In this document: positions 1 to 7,380 of the stretch, piece after piece
How positions within the stretch are numbered: position 1 is the first letter of the stretch
How the letters are laid out: each line of letters opens with the position of its first letter
Source: Treponema putidum
GTDB taxonomy: Bacteria > Spirochaetota > Spirochaetia > Treponematales > Treponemataceae
Length of the DNA: 64,000 nt
Assembly (NCBI RefSeq): GCF_000755145.1
Contig: NZ_CP009228.1
Location: 372,001-436,000 of the forward strand
Reading direction: 5' to 3'
Program-made: the position numbers and the translations under genes
Notes under the pieces: model-generated
Told to the model about the DNA's origin: nothing
The model's input: only the letters and a program-made list of their open reading frames with translations
Database searches by the model: none

Positions 1-30
1 CAATAAAAATGGTTAAATAGATATATAAAT

Positions 31-1614
31 ATGCATTTTTTTTTATGTTTTTTGAGTATTTTTATATCCTCAGTCTTATTTTCTTTCGGAATTCCTAACG
101 AATTTCTAAATTTAGTGTCATCTCTTGCAGGTTTCTTAAGTTTAGCCTTATTGTACTGTACATTTATCAACTGCGGTTCACATAAAAGAGCAGCTTTGCT
201 GTATGGTTTTTTTGTTTCTTCAGTACATTTAATTTCCAGCTTTTGGCTGGCTTTTTTTGAAGATTTTGCAATATTTACGCTTGGAGCCAGCACTCTTGCA
301 TACTTTTTTATAGCGATGCCCTTCGGCTTTTTGCTTTATCATAGTCTTCAAAAAGACAAAAATTTAAGACCCTTTTATTTTGCTTCTATTTGGATGCTTT
401 GGGAATTCGCTAAATCAACAGGATTTCTTGCCTATCCTTGGGGTACGGCCCCGATGATATGCTTTAATTTAAAGACCTTTATTCAATTCGTAGATATAAC
501 AGGTGTTTGGGGGCTTTCCTTTGTTGTGCCCCTAGTTGCAGCCTGCTTAGGAGAAATTTTACAAGTCTATACGGTTTCAATAAACTCAAAAGTTTTTTTT
601 AAAAATTTAAGCTCAATTAAAAAGCCGGTTATTTTTACAAGTTTTTTGGTTTTACTTATAAATATTTACGGAATAAAAATGCTGTCGGTTGAAATGCAGC
701 CTGCAACTTTTTTAAACACTGTAATAGTCCAGCAAAATGCCGACCCATGGGATAATTCTCAATTTGAAGAAAACATAAAACTCTCTCAAGCTTTAAGCCG
801 AAAGGCAATACTTTCTTCAAACAAAAAACCGGATATCATAGTATGGAGCGAATCTTCAATGCCTGTCCCTTATAAGGATAATGAGGATTTTTACGGATTT
901 ATTCCTTATAATGACCCATTTACCCGTTTTTTAGCCGATACGGATACCCCAATCATAATAGGCTCTCCATATATAAATGCGAACAAGCAATATAACTCAG
1001 CCTATCTTTTATCCCCTGAAGGAAAAATTTTAGATGTTTATTCAAAAATGCAGCTGGTTCCTTTTGCCGAATACATGCCCTTTAAAGATAATCCGATTGT
1101 TGCCCGTTTTTTTGATAAACTTGTAGGGTTTTCATCAGGATGGGATCCGGGGACAGAATGTAAAGTATTTAGCATTAAAAATTCGGAAGGTAAAACGGTA
1201 AGATTTGCTGCACCTATATGTTTTGAAGATGCTTTTCCTAAAGTATGCCGCAATTTACACAATGCAGGAAGCGATTTGCTTATAAACATAACAAACGACT
1301 CTTGGTCTAAAACAAAAAGTGCCGAATATCAGCACTTTGTAGTAGCCCATTTTAGAGCCATAGAGCTTAGAACAACATTGGTGCGTTCGACAAACTCAGG
1401 CTATTCTGCCGTTGTAGATCCCAAAGGAAAAATTATTGCGGATATTCCTCTTTTTGAAGCCGAATCTCTTTATGCGGAAGTTCCTATTTATAAACACACA
1501 AAAACATTTTATGCGGCTTATAAAGATTGGCTTCCCATTATGATATTTTTAATATTGATTTACGATATCTCATCGGAATATTTAAAAAGGAGGGCTAAAA
1601 CAGCACAGTTTTAA
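31..1614 (+). CDS. lnt: Apolipoprotein N-acyltransferase
   Basis: Lnt transfers the third acyl chain from phospholipid to the N-terminal cysteine of apolipoproteins in the inner membrane, the last step of lipoprotein maturation. The 527-residue protein has about six hydrophobic segments in residues 1-185 and one near 200-215, then a nitrilase-fold periplasmic domain, then a C-terminal membrane segment near 500-520; this is the normal family layout and length. The nitrilase catalytic triad is visible: Glu in VWSESS (about residue 274), Lys in YSKMQLVPF (about 339) and Cys in APICFED (about 397). No clear Shine-Dalgarno is seen in the 30 bases available upstream, so the start is the first in-frame ATG rather than a proven one. 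The window holds many lipoproteins that would be substrates. Confidence 0.95.
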   Translation: MHFFLCFLSIFISSVLFSFGIPNEFLNLVSSLAGFLSLALLYCTFINCGSHKRAALLYGFFVSSVHLISSFWLAFFEDFAIFTLGASTLAYFFIAMPFGFLLYHSLQKDKNLRPFYFASIWMLWEFAKSTGFLAYPWGTAPMICFNLKTFIQFVDITGVWGLSFVVPLVAACLGEILQVYTVSINSKVFFKNLSSIKKPVIFTSFLVLLINIYGIKMLSVEMQPATFLNTVIVQQNADPWDNSQFEENIKLSQALSRKAILSSNKKPDIIVWSESSMPVPYKDNEDFYGFIPYNDPFTRFLADTDTPIIIGSPYINANKQYNSAYLLSPEGKILDVYSKMQLVPFAEYMPFKDNPIVARFFDKLVGFSSGWDPGTECKVFSIKNSEGKTVRFAAPICFEDAFPKVCRNLHNAGSDLLINITNDSWSKTKSAEYQHFVVAHFRAIELRTTLVRSTNSGYSAVVDPKGKIIADIPLFEAESLYAEVPIYKHTKTFYAAYKDWLPIMIFLILIYDISSEYLKRRAKTAQF

Positions 1615-1664
1615 GTATGCCGCCTTAGCCCAAAAGAAGGAGGTAAAATTATTTAAAGATCTGT

Positions 1665-3146
1665 TTATCTTTTAATCTTAGGGCTAACCAAGTTATGACC
1701 CTCTCTTATAAAGTCAAACCAGACCTCATTGCCTGATTGTGAAAGTTCGTCATAAAAGCTTAAGACATCTTTTACATCTTTTCCGTTTACTTTTACTATA
1801 ATATCGCCGGGCTGCAAACTTATAACTGCTGCAGGGCTCTTAGACTGCATATTGGTCACAACAACACCGTTTTGACCTTTTTTTAACTCAAGCTGTTTTA
1901 TAATTTCTTCAGTTAAAGGAGACGGAACAAAGCCGGGCCATAGTTTAGATGAATCTGCTACATTTTTTTCATCTCTTTCTTCAATTTTTACCGTAACGGA
2001 AATATTTTTTCCTTTTCGTAAAATCTTAAATGAAGCAGTCTCACCGGGTTTTAAATCGGCTACAACACGCAGTATATCGTCGACACTCTTAACCTTTGTC
2101 GAATTTACCTCGGTAATATAATCGCCGGGTTTTATGCCGCCCTTATCGGCAGGAGAACCTAAAAATACCTGTCCTGCAAAGGCACCTTCAATATCCTTTA
2201 AGTTTAAATTTTCTCTAAATTTATCGTTTATTTCAAGTAACTGAACACCCAGCCAGCCATATTTAACTTCTCCCGAAGTAATAAAATCATCGATAGCTTT
2301 TTTAAGGTTGTTTATCGGAATCGAAAAGGCAAGACCTTGAGATCCGCCGCTTGATGAAACAATCCAGTTGTTTATGCCTATAACCTCGCCATAGATATTT
2401 ACTAAGGGACCGCCCGAATTACCTTGATTTATAGCTGCATCCGTTTGAATAAAATCATTTATATTATTCCTATTTGGTCCGCCCGAACGGCCTACCGCAC
2501 TTACAATACCGCTTGTAACCGTAGATACATAGCCCATAGGAGCTCCGATTGCGTATGTAAGATCTCCTACCTGTACGGTGTTTGAGTCTCCTAAAACGGC
2601 AACCCTCAAATCCTTGTCATAATCAAAAGAAACAAGGGCAACATCCTTTCTCTGATCAGAGCCGACCAATTTACCTTGAACTTTATCACCGTTATAAAGT
2701 ATGACGGAAATTGTCTTTGCATTGCCTGTAACATGCTGATTTGTTAAAGCATAATAGGTTTTTCCCGTCTTTCTTACAATAACGCCTGAGCCCATTCCTT
2801 CCGCTTCATATTCTCTTTCTCCCTGCCCGTCTTTTTGATCCTGAGGGCGGTTAAAGAAAAACCAAGGGAAACCGTCTATATTGTTCTGAACCTTTCTTGT
2901 TTCTACAACATCAAGGGTAACTACCGAGGGTAAAATCATTGAAGTAAGTTCTCGATTTGCCTTTTGTAAAGATTCAAGAGCTGAAATAGACTCCTTACTT
3001 AGCTCCGTTTTTAACCCCTGATCGGCATACACCGTTGCTGCATTTTCAGGATTACTTGAACAACGGGCTGAAAGAAGAACAACCGAAACAAGCATAATCG
3101 ATAAAATTCCGGCCATTGTTGAAATCGGATTTTTTAATTTACGCAT
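1665..3146 (-). CDS. degP: HtrA/DegP-type periplasmic serine protease, two PDZ domains
   Basis: An HtrA-family protease for quality control of misfolded envelope proteins. The 493-residue protein starts with an N-terminal hydrophobic segment (about residues 10-28) followed by a trypsin-like domain with the full catalytic triad: His in TNQHVTG (about 138), Asp in RKDVAL (about 168) and Ser in QGNSGGPLV (about 244). Two PDZ domains follow (about 295-390 and 405-490). The hydrophobic segment is followed by SARC, but Arg directly before Cys does not fit a lipobox, so a signal anchor or cleaved signal is more likely than a lipoprotein. The gene is convergent with lnt and divergent from flhX. A plausible sigma-70 promoter lies just upstream. 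Confidence 0.95.
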   Translation of the reverse strand: MRKLKNPISTMAGILSIMLVSVVLLSARCSSNPENAATVYADQGLKTELSKESISALESLQKANRELTSMILPSVVTLDVVETRKVQNNIDGFPWFFFNRPQDQKDGQGEREYEAEGMGSGVIVRKTGKTYYALTNQHVTGNAKTISVILYNGDKVQGKLVGSDQRKDVALVSFDYDKDLRVAVLGDSNTVQVGDLTYAIGAPMGYVSTVTSGIVSAVGRSGGPNRNNINDFIQTDAAINQGNSGGPLVNIYGEVIGINNWIVSSSGGSQGLAFSIPINNLKKAIDDFITSGEVKYGWLGVQLLEINDKFRENLNLKDIEGAFAGQVFLGSPADKGGIKPGDYITEVNSTKVKSVDDILRVVADLKPGETASFKILRKGKNISVTVKIEERDEKNVADSSKLWPGFVPSPLTEEIIKQLELKKGQNGVVVTNMQSKSPAAVISLQPGDIIVKVNGKDVKDVLSFYDELSQSGNEVWFDFIREGHNLVSPKIKR

Positions 3147-3169
3147 ATATCTAACCTCACTACATAATT

Positions 3170-3199
3170 ATAATACTAAAACAAGAGCTTTTAAGTCAA
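3170..3199 (-). promoter_or_regulatory. Putative sigma-70 promoter of degP
   Basis: Reading the minus strand, a TTGACT -35 (3194-3199) and TATTAT -10 (3170-3175) are separated by 18 bases, 24 bases upstream of the degP ATG. Motif match only. Confidence 0.5.
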
Positions 3200-3270
3200 G
3201 TTACATAAAAAAAGGGGGAAAAATTTGTTTTATTACCTTGTTTTTTTTATATTTGTGATAAAATGGAGAC

Positions 3271-3522
3271 ATGCATAAAGGAAAACTTGATTGTGCTGTA
3301 GCTCTTTCCTATGTTTTAGAATCAAAAGCACCTATAATTACGGCAGCAGGAAGGGGACTTACAGCAAAAAAAATAAAAGAAGCGGCAGAACGTAATGGAA
3401 TAAAAATAGTGGAAAATGAAAACTTGGCAAATATTCTTGTCCATCAAGAAATAGGAGCCTGTATACCCGAATACACTTATAAAGCTGTAGCCGCTATTTT
3501 TGCCTTTTTGCTAAAAAAATAA
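3271..3522 (+). CDS. flhX: FlhB C-terminal-domain homologue (FlhX-like)
   Basis: An 83-residue protein resembling the cytoplasmic domain of the flagellar export switch FlhB but with no membrane part. The N-terminal part reads like the FlhB segment around the cleavage site (CAVALSYVLESKAPIITAAGRG), but the autocleavage motif NPTH is absent. The C-terminal half has the conserved pattern ending in an IPEYTYKAVAAIFAF stretch. Such stand-alone domains can partly substitute for the FlhB C-terminal domain in some bacteria. A GGAG lies 4-7 bases before the ATG. It is followed by the HD-GYP gene 30 bases downstream and may be cotranscribed with it. Family assignment is firm; the role in treponeme motility is inference. 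Confidence 0.85.
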   Translation: MHKGKLDCAVALSYVLESKAPIITAAGRGLTAKKIKEAAERNGIKIVENENLANILVHQEIGACIPEYTYKAVAAIFAFLLKK

Positions 3523-3552
3523 TTGTATTGATGTTAAACAAGGAGTTTTAAA

Positions 3553-4818
3553 ATGTTAAAAAAAATTAAAACGGCTGACCTTAAGATCGGGGAACGTTTT
3601 TCGGCTCCCGTATTCTTTGACGACGGACGCAACATGCTTCTTCTTAGAGGTACACCTTTAAGCGACGATGAGTTAAACACCTTAAAAAGATGGAAAATTC
3701 AGTATGTCGTTACAGCCGGAGATCCCGTACCCGAGGGCGAGACCTTAGATGATGAAATAGCGGAACTTGATGAAATAGAAGAGGTTGAAGCTGTTGAAGA
3801 TGCTGAGGAAATAGAAGAAGATAAGGAAGAATATCCCATCAACGGTACTAAAATTAAAAGATCCGAAATTGAAGAAATTTCTGCCGACTGTATTTTAAAA
3901 CTTACAAAAGATTCCCGATCCATGCAACTCTATACGGAATATTTGGAAATTATAAAAAAAATTGAAAAAATATTTGAAAATTTTAAAGCACGGCAACCCG
4001 TAGATAATATGCCTGTAAGCTATCATGCAAAAGAGTTGATAGAATTAGTAAGAAAAAATCCGCCTCTTTGTGTAGGCTTTATATTGGGAACGGAACTTGA
4101 AGAAGACAGCCTTGCCCGATCTTCCGTAAATACGGCCATCTTGACCATCATTTTAAGTGAGGCCCTGGATCTCCCAAAAAACAGAATAAACGAAATCACT
4201 ATAGCCGCTTTGCTGCACGATATAGGAATGATGAAAATACCGCAAAAGATATTAAACAAAACCGATACCTTAACTGATGTTGAAAAACAAGCAGTTGCTG
4301 CTCATACGGCCTATGGATACAGAACAGCTATGAGCGAGCTTATGTACACACGAGAAATTGCTTTGAGCATTATGCAGCATCATGAAAGATGGGACGGCAA
4401 GGGGTATCCTAACGGCCTTTCAGGAAAGGAAATAGATATAGGTGCAAGAATCATAACAGTTGCAGACGCTTTTGTTGCGATGATAACACCTAAACCATAC
4501 AGAGATTTAATGCTGGGTTATCAAGCCATGAAAAATCTTCTGGCCGATAATGCCCGAATTTTTGATCCCGAAATAATAAAAGTTATGATAAGAAGCATAG
4601 GCATATACCCCATAGGCTCCATCGTTTTAATGAATGATGCCTCACTTGCCCGAGTAGTAAAAAGCTCGCCTGAAGCACCCATACGTCCCTTTGTTAGGGT
4701 CTTAATCGATGCAACAGGAGAAGTTTTAAATGAAGATTCCGAGCCGCTCGATCTAAAGAAAAATAAAAACCTTTTTATAGTTCGGGCGATTGATCCGAGG
4801 GCTTACAGAAATAAATAA
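3553..4818 (+). CDS. HD-GYP domain protein (probable c-di-GMP phosphodiesterase)
   Basis: HD-GYP proteins hydrolyse cyclic di-GMP to pGpG/GMP and so tune motility and surface behaviour. The 421-residue protein has an N-terminal region with a very acidic stretch (about residues 55-95, mostly Glu/Asp), then an HD domain with LLHDIGMMKIP (about 222-232) and the diagnostic HHERWDGKGYPNGLSG (about 276-291), which holds the GYP motif. No receiver or membrane segment is seen, so it is probably cytoplasmic. AAGGAG lies about 8 bases before the ATG. Its last codon overlaps the start of the yraN-like gene (TAATGG). Metal-binding residues look intact, so catalytic activity is expected. Confidence 0.92.
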   Translation: MLKKIKTADLKIGERFSAPVFFDDGRNMLLLRGTPLSDDELNTLKRWKIQYVVTAGDPVPEGETLDDEIAELDEIEEVEAVEDAEEIEEDKEEYPINGTKIKRSEIEEISADCILKLTKDSRSMQLYTEYLEIIKKIEKIFENFKARQPVDNMPVSYHAKELIELVRKNPPLCVGFILGTELEEDSLARSSVNTAILTIILSEALDLPKNRINEITIAALLHDIGMMKIPQKILNKTDTLTDVEKQAVAAHTAYGYRTAMSELMYTREIALSIMQHHERWDGKGYPNGLSGKEIDIGARIITVADAFVAMITPKPYRDLMLGYQAMKNLLADNARIFDPEIIKVMIRSIGIYPIGSIVLMNDASLARVVKSSPEAPIRPFVRVLIDATGEVLNEDSEPLDLKKNKNLFIVRAIDPRAYRNK

Positions 4819-5209
4819 TGGATTCTCTCGGCATAAAAGGAGAAAACCGCATATCCGAATGGCTTACAAGTAAAGGCTACCTCATTTTAGAACGCAACTG
4901 GCGAACCCGCACGGGAGAAATAGATATAATTGCTTTGGATAAAAACAGTTCACCTTTTTCCGAAGAAATATTGGTTTTTATAGAAGTAAAAACCTTATTA
5001 AAAACGGAATTATCCGATCTGGATCTTATTATCAATAAAAAAAACAAGAACGTATTATAAAAACAGCTAAACATTTTCTTGCAAACAATCGAAAATATAA
5101 TAAGATGTATATAAGATTTGATGTGGTCGTATTAAGATCAAACCCTTTTTTGGAACAACCGCTTGAGATACTGCATTTAAAAGATGCCTTTGGAGATTGC
5201 TATGACTAG
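4818..5209 (+). pseudogene. yraN: YraN/UPF0102 endonuclease-like gene, frameshifted in an A8 tract
   Basis: The first 80 codons encode the N-terminal part of a YraN-family protein, with the nuclease-fold signatures RNWRTRTGEIDIIA and LVFIEVKT. The frame then runs into TAA at 5058. One base over, the reading continues without interruption from 5045 to a stop at 5207-5209 with the expected YraN C-terminus (QERIIKTAKHFLANN and onward). Adding one A to the run of eight at 5037-5044 restores a normal protein of about 130 residues. Either a sequencing or assembly error, a real loss-of-function mutation, or a slippage site. The restored stop overlaps the start of the next gene (ATGACTAG), which supports the intact gene being ancestral in this operon. 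Confidence 0.8.
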
Positions 5210-5417
5210 TGTGAATTTATTCCCACATAAAAAAAATACCTCTACCCATAATGCCGCATTAACGGATGAGGAAATTCATGCAATGGAATTAAAACTTGAA
5301 GACCCCGAGTACATAAATGCCGCTATTTATAGACTGGCTTCAATTATAACGGAAAGAATTTTGAACGGCGGACTCGATTACGAAAGTATGGATTGCAAAA
5401 AGAGGATAAGAGTATGA
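5202..5417 (+). CDS. Small conserved protein of unknown function
   Basis: A 71-residue hydrophilic protein (MTSVNLFPHKK onward). An earlier in-frame ATG exists at 5184, but the ATG at 5202 has GGAG a short distance upstream and overlaps the restored yraN stop (ATGACTAG), so it is preferred. No signal peptide, membrane segment or recognised domain; the middle (LTDEEIHAMELKLEDPEYI) is predicted helical. It is coupled to both neighbours by overlaps (its TGA overlaps the next ATG), which indicates a translationally coupled operon with yraN. I do not recognise the family. Confidence 0.7.
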   Translation: MTSVNLFPHKKNTSTHNAALTDEEIHAMELKLEDPEYINAAIYRLASIITERILNGGLDYESMDCKKRIRV

Positions 5418-5887
5418 GTAAAAGAAGGTTTAAACCTATGAAAAGTCAAAGGACGGAAAAACAGGGCGATGACGCCCCTCAAAAAAGCCCTATTGACGGA
5501 CAAATAAAAAAAACCAAGATTTTTCACAATCAAAACAGAGAGTCGGCTTTTAAAAATAGAGAGCCGGCTTTAAAAAAGATAGAATATCCCGAATACAAAT
5601 GCTCAAAATGCGGGGAAATTATACAGGATTTAAGTTCGGCAATTGCCGATAAAGAAAGCGGCCTGCCTGCACACTTTGACTGTGTTATAGAATTTTTAAA
5701 AAAAGCGGAAGAAATAAAAGAAGGGGAAGAAATTATATACATAGGAAACGGAAACTTTGCCGTGGTCTATTTTGAAAATCCTAAAATTCGTAAAAACTTT
5801 AAAATCATAAAACTAATTGAATGGGAAGATAAAAATAGGCTCTACCAATGGAAAAAAGATATTTCGGAGCTTACATCAAAAACATAA
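5414..5887 (+). CDS. Small protein with a C-x-x-C zinc-binding motif
   Basis: A 157-residue protein beginning MSKRRFKPMKSQR. The start at 5414 is chosen because its ATGA overlaps the upstream stop; a longer reading from 5393 would intrude into the neighbour. The first ~50 residues are basic and low in complexity, then a CSKCGEII motif (about 65-72) and a later HFDC form a likely four-ligand zinc site (C-x2-C ... H-x2-C). The C-terminal 50 residues look folded (NGNFAVVYFENPKIRKNFKI). No function can be assigned; a nucleic-acid-binding role is possible from the basic tail and zinc site. It ends the operon and is followed by a strong terminator. Confidence 0.75.
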   Translation: MSKRRFKPMKSQRTEKQGDDAPQKSPIDGQIKKTKIFHNQNRESAFKNREPALKKIEYPEYKCSKCGEIIQDLSSAIADKESGLPAHFDCVIEFLKKAEEIKEGEEIIYIGNGNFAVVYFENPKIRKNFKIIKLIEWEDKNRLYQWKKDISELTSKT

Positions 5888-5918
5888 AAAAAGCCGGACT
5901 ATGTTCCGGCTTTTTTAT
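5888..5918 (+). terminator. Intrinsic terminator after the HD-GYP/yraN operon
   Basis: A stem AAGCCGGA / TCCGGCTT with a short loop, flanked by A-run and T-run, so it can work in both directions and also close the convergent serS transcript. Confidence 0.85.
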
Positions 5919-5984
5919 ATACCAAGGATAATTATTTAAAAAAATTATCGGCCCTTTATTTTAAGCGGCGGTACTTGCATCGTT

Positions 5985-7253
5985 TTAGCCGATTCTATCA
6001 AAACCGCAATAGGGAACAAGTACTTCAGGTATCTTAATGGAACCGTCAGCTTGCTGATAGTTTTCCAAAACGGCTATCATAGCCCTGGACATAGCAAGAG
6101 CTGTTCCGTTTAGGGTATGAAGGAATTTATTTTTACCGTCATCATCCTTGTAGCGTATATTTAAACGGCGGGATTGATAATCGGTACAGTTTGAAGTAGA
6201 GGTAACCTCGCCCCATTCTCCTCCGTTTCTTCCGGGCATCCATGCTTCCAAATCCCACTTTCGATAGGCAGGGGCACCCAGATCTCCGGTACAAGTATCA
6301 ACGACCCTAAAGGGAATTCCCAAGCCGTTAAATATTTCTTCTTCAATTAAGCGGAGCTCTTCATGGATAGCATCCGATTCTTCCGGCGTACAATACACAA
6401 ACATTTCAAGTTTTGAAAACTGATGTACGCGGTAAAGCCCCTTTGAAAACTGTCCGGCGGCTCCCGCTTCACGCCTAAAGCAATGGGAAAGGCCGCAGTA
6501 TTTTAAGGGCAAGCTCTCTTTTTTGATAATCTCATCCGAGTGATAGCCGCCCAGAGTAATCTCGGCAGTTGCAACCAAACAAGATCCCTCGCCTTCAAGA
6601 GAATATACGTTAGATTCTTCTCCTCGCGGATTAAAGCCGATACCGTATAAAATTTCTTCTTTTGCAACATCCGGCGTGATAAAGGGTTTAAACCCGTGTT
6701 TCCGCAATATGTTAAGACCGTACATCGTCAGAGCCTGCTCTAAAAATACGGCTTCGTTTTTTAAAAAATAGAATTTAACGCCTGAAACTTTCGTACCCGC
6801 TTCAAAGTCGATTATATCCAAATCTTGGCCTAACTGAACATGATCTTTAGGTTCAAAGTCAAACTTAGGAATGCTGCCTGACCGCTTAACTTCCAAATTG
6901 TCGGAATCTTCCTTGCCGACGGGGGCTTCGGGATGAGCCATATTCGGAATTTTACTTACAGCCTCATGCAGAGCTTTTTCGGCTTCAGCAAGATCGGCTT
7001 CTACTTGAGCAATTTTTTCTTTTATAGCTTTTCCTTGATCGACCAGTTTTTGTCTTTCTTCGGAACTTAATTTTTGCTTCATTGACTGAGAATTATCGTT
7101 TCGTTCTTTTTGCAGATTTTGTAAAGACGTAACAAGAGCAGTACGCTTATCATATAGTTCCACTGCCTTATCGGCATCCGCATTCATATGCCGGTTTTTA
7201 ATATTTTGTTTTACGGCTTCAAGATTTTCTTTAATAAATTTATAGTCCAACAT
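5985..7253 (-). CDS. serS: Seryl-tRNA synthetase
   Basis: Class II aminoacyl-tRNA synthetase that charges tRNA-Ser. The 422-residue protein has the N-terminal antiparallel coiled-coil arm (about residues 25-105) and the class II catalytic core, with LSHCFRREAGAAG (motif 2) and NGTALAMSRAMIAVLENYQ (motif 3). The start is set at 7253 (MLDYKFIKENLEAV), the usual SerRS N-terminus. A longer frame reaching 7298 would cover the promoter. There is no Shine-Dalgarno before 7253 and the -10 box ends only 6 bases upstream, so the mRNA may be leaderless. Confidence 0.96.
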   Translation of the reverse strand: MLDYKFIKENLEAVKQNIKNRHMNADADKAVELYDKRTALVTSLQNLQKERNDNSQSMKQKLSSEERQKLVDQGKAIKEKIAQVEADLAEAEKALHEAVSKIPNMAHPEAPVGKEDSDNLEVKRSGSIPKFDFEPKDHVQLGQDLDIIDFEAGTKVSGVKFYFLKNEAVFLEQALTMYGLNILRKHGFKPFITPDVAKEEILYGIGFNPRGEESNVYSLEGEGSCLVATAEITLGGYHSDEIIKKESLPLKYCGLSHCFRREAGAAGQFSKGLYRVHQFSKLEMFVYCTPEESDAIHEELRLIEEEIFNGLGIPFRVVDTCTGDLGAPAYRKWDLEAWMPGRNGGEWGEVTSTSNCTDYQSRRLNIRYKDDDGKNKFLHTLNGTALAMSRAMIAVLENYQQADGSIKIPEVLVPYCGFDRIG

Positions 7254-7259
7254 AATAAA

Positions 7260-7288
7260 ATTGTACTTGTTATTTCGATTTCTGTCAA
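7260..7288 (-). promoter_or_regulatory. Consensus sigma-70 promoter of serS, abutting the start codon
   Basis: On the minus strand TTGACA (7283-7288) and TACAAT (7260-7265) are separated by exactly 17 bases. Six bases (TTTATT) then lead to the ATG at 7253, so the expected transcription start falls on or next to the start codon. Confidence 0.75.
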
Positions 7289-7318
7289 GGTACCGCATTT
7301 TATGTCGATTTTAATACC

Positions 7319-7346
7319 TTGACACATTTTTATATACCGGTATAAT
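7319..7346 (+). promoter_or_regulatory. Consensus promoter of the Shango-like cassette
   Basis: TTGACA (7319-7324) and TATAAT (7341-7346), 16 bases apart, 34 bases upstream of the sngA ATG. The -35 lies in a 20-base segment (7313-7332) that recurs at 38688-38707. It also forms a 10-base inverted repeat with the divergent serS -35 (7283-7292 and 7315-7324). Confidence 0.75.
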
Positions 7347-7380
7347 TTTAAGACCATCATTGAAAAAGAAAGACCGAAAA

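Noticed and set aside
3059..3146. Lipoprotein signal in the HtrA protease
   Set aside because: Cys follows Arg, which does not fit a lipobox; a signal anchor is more likely.
7254..7298. Longer serS start
   Set aside because: The extension covers the consensus promoter, and the normal SerRS N-terminus begins at 7253.
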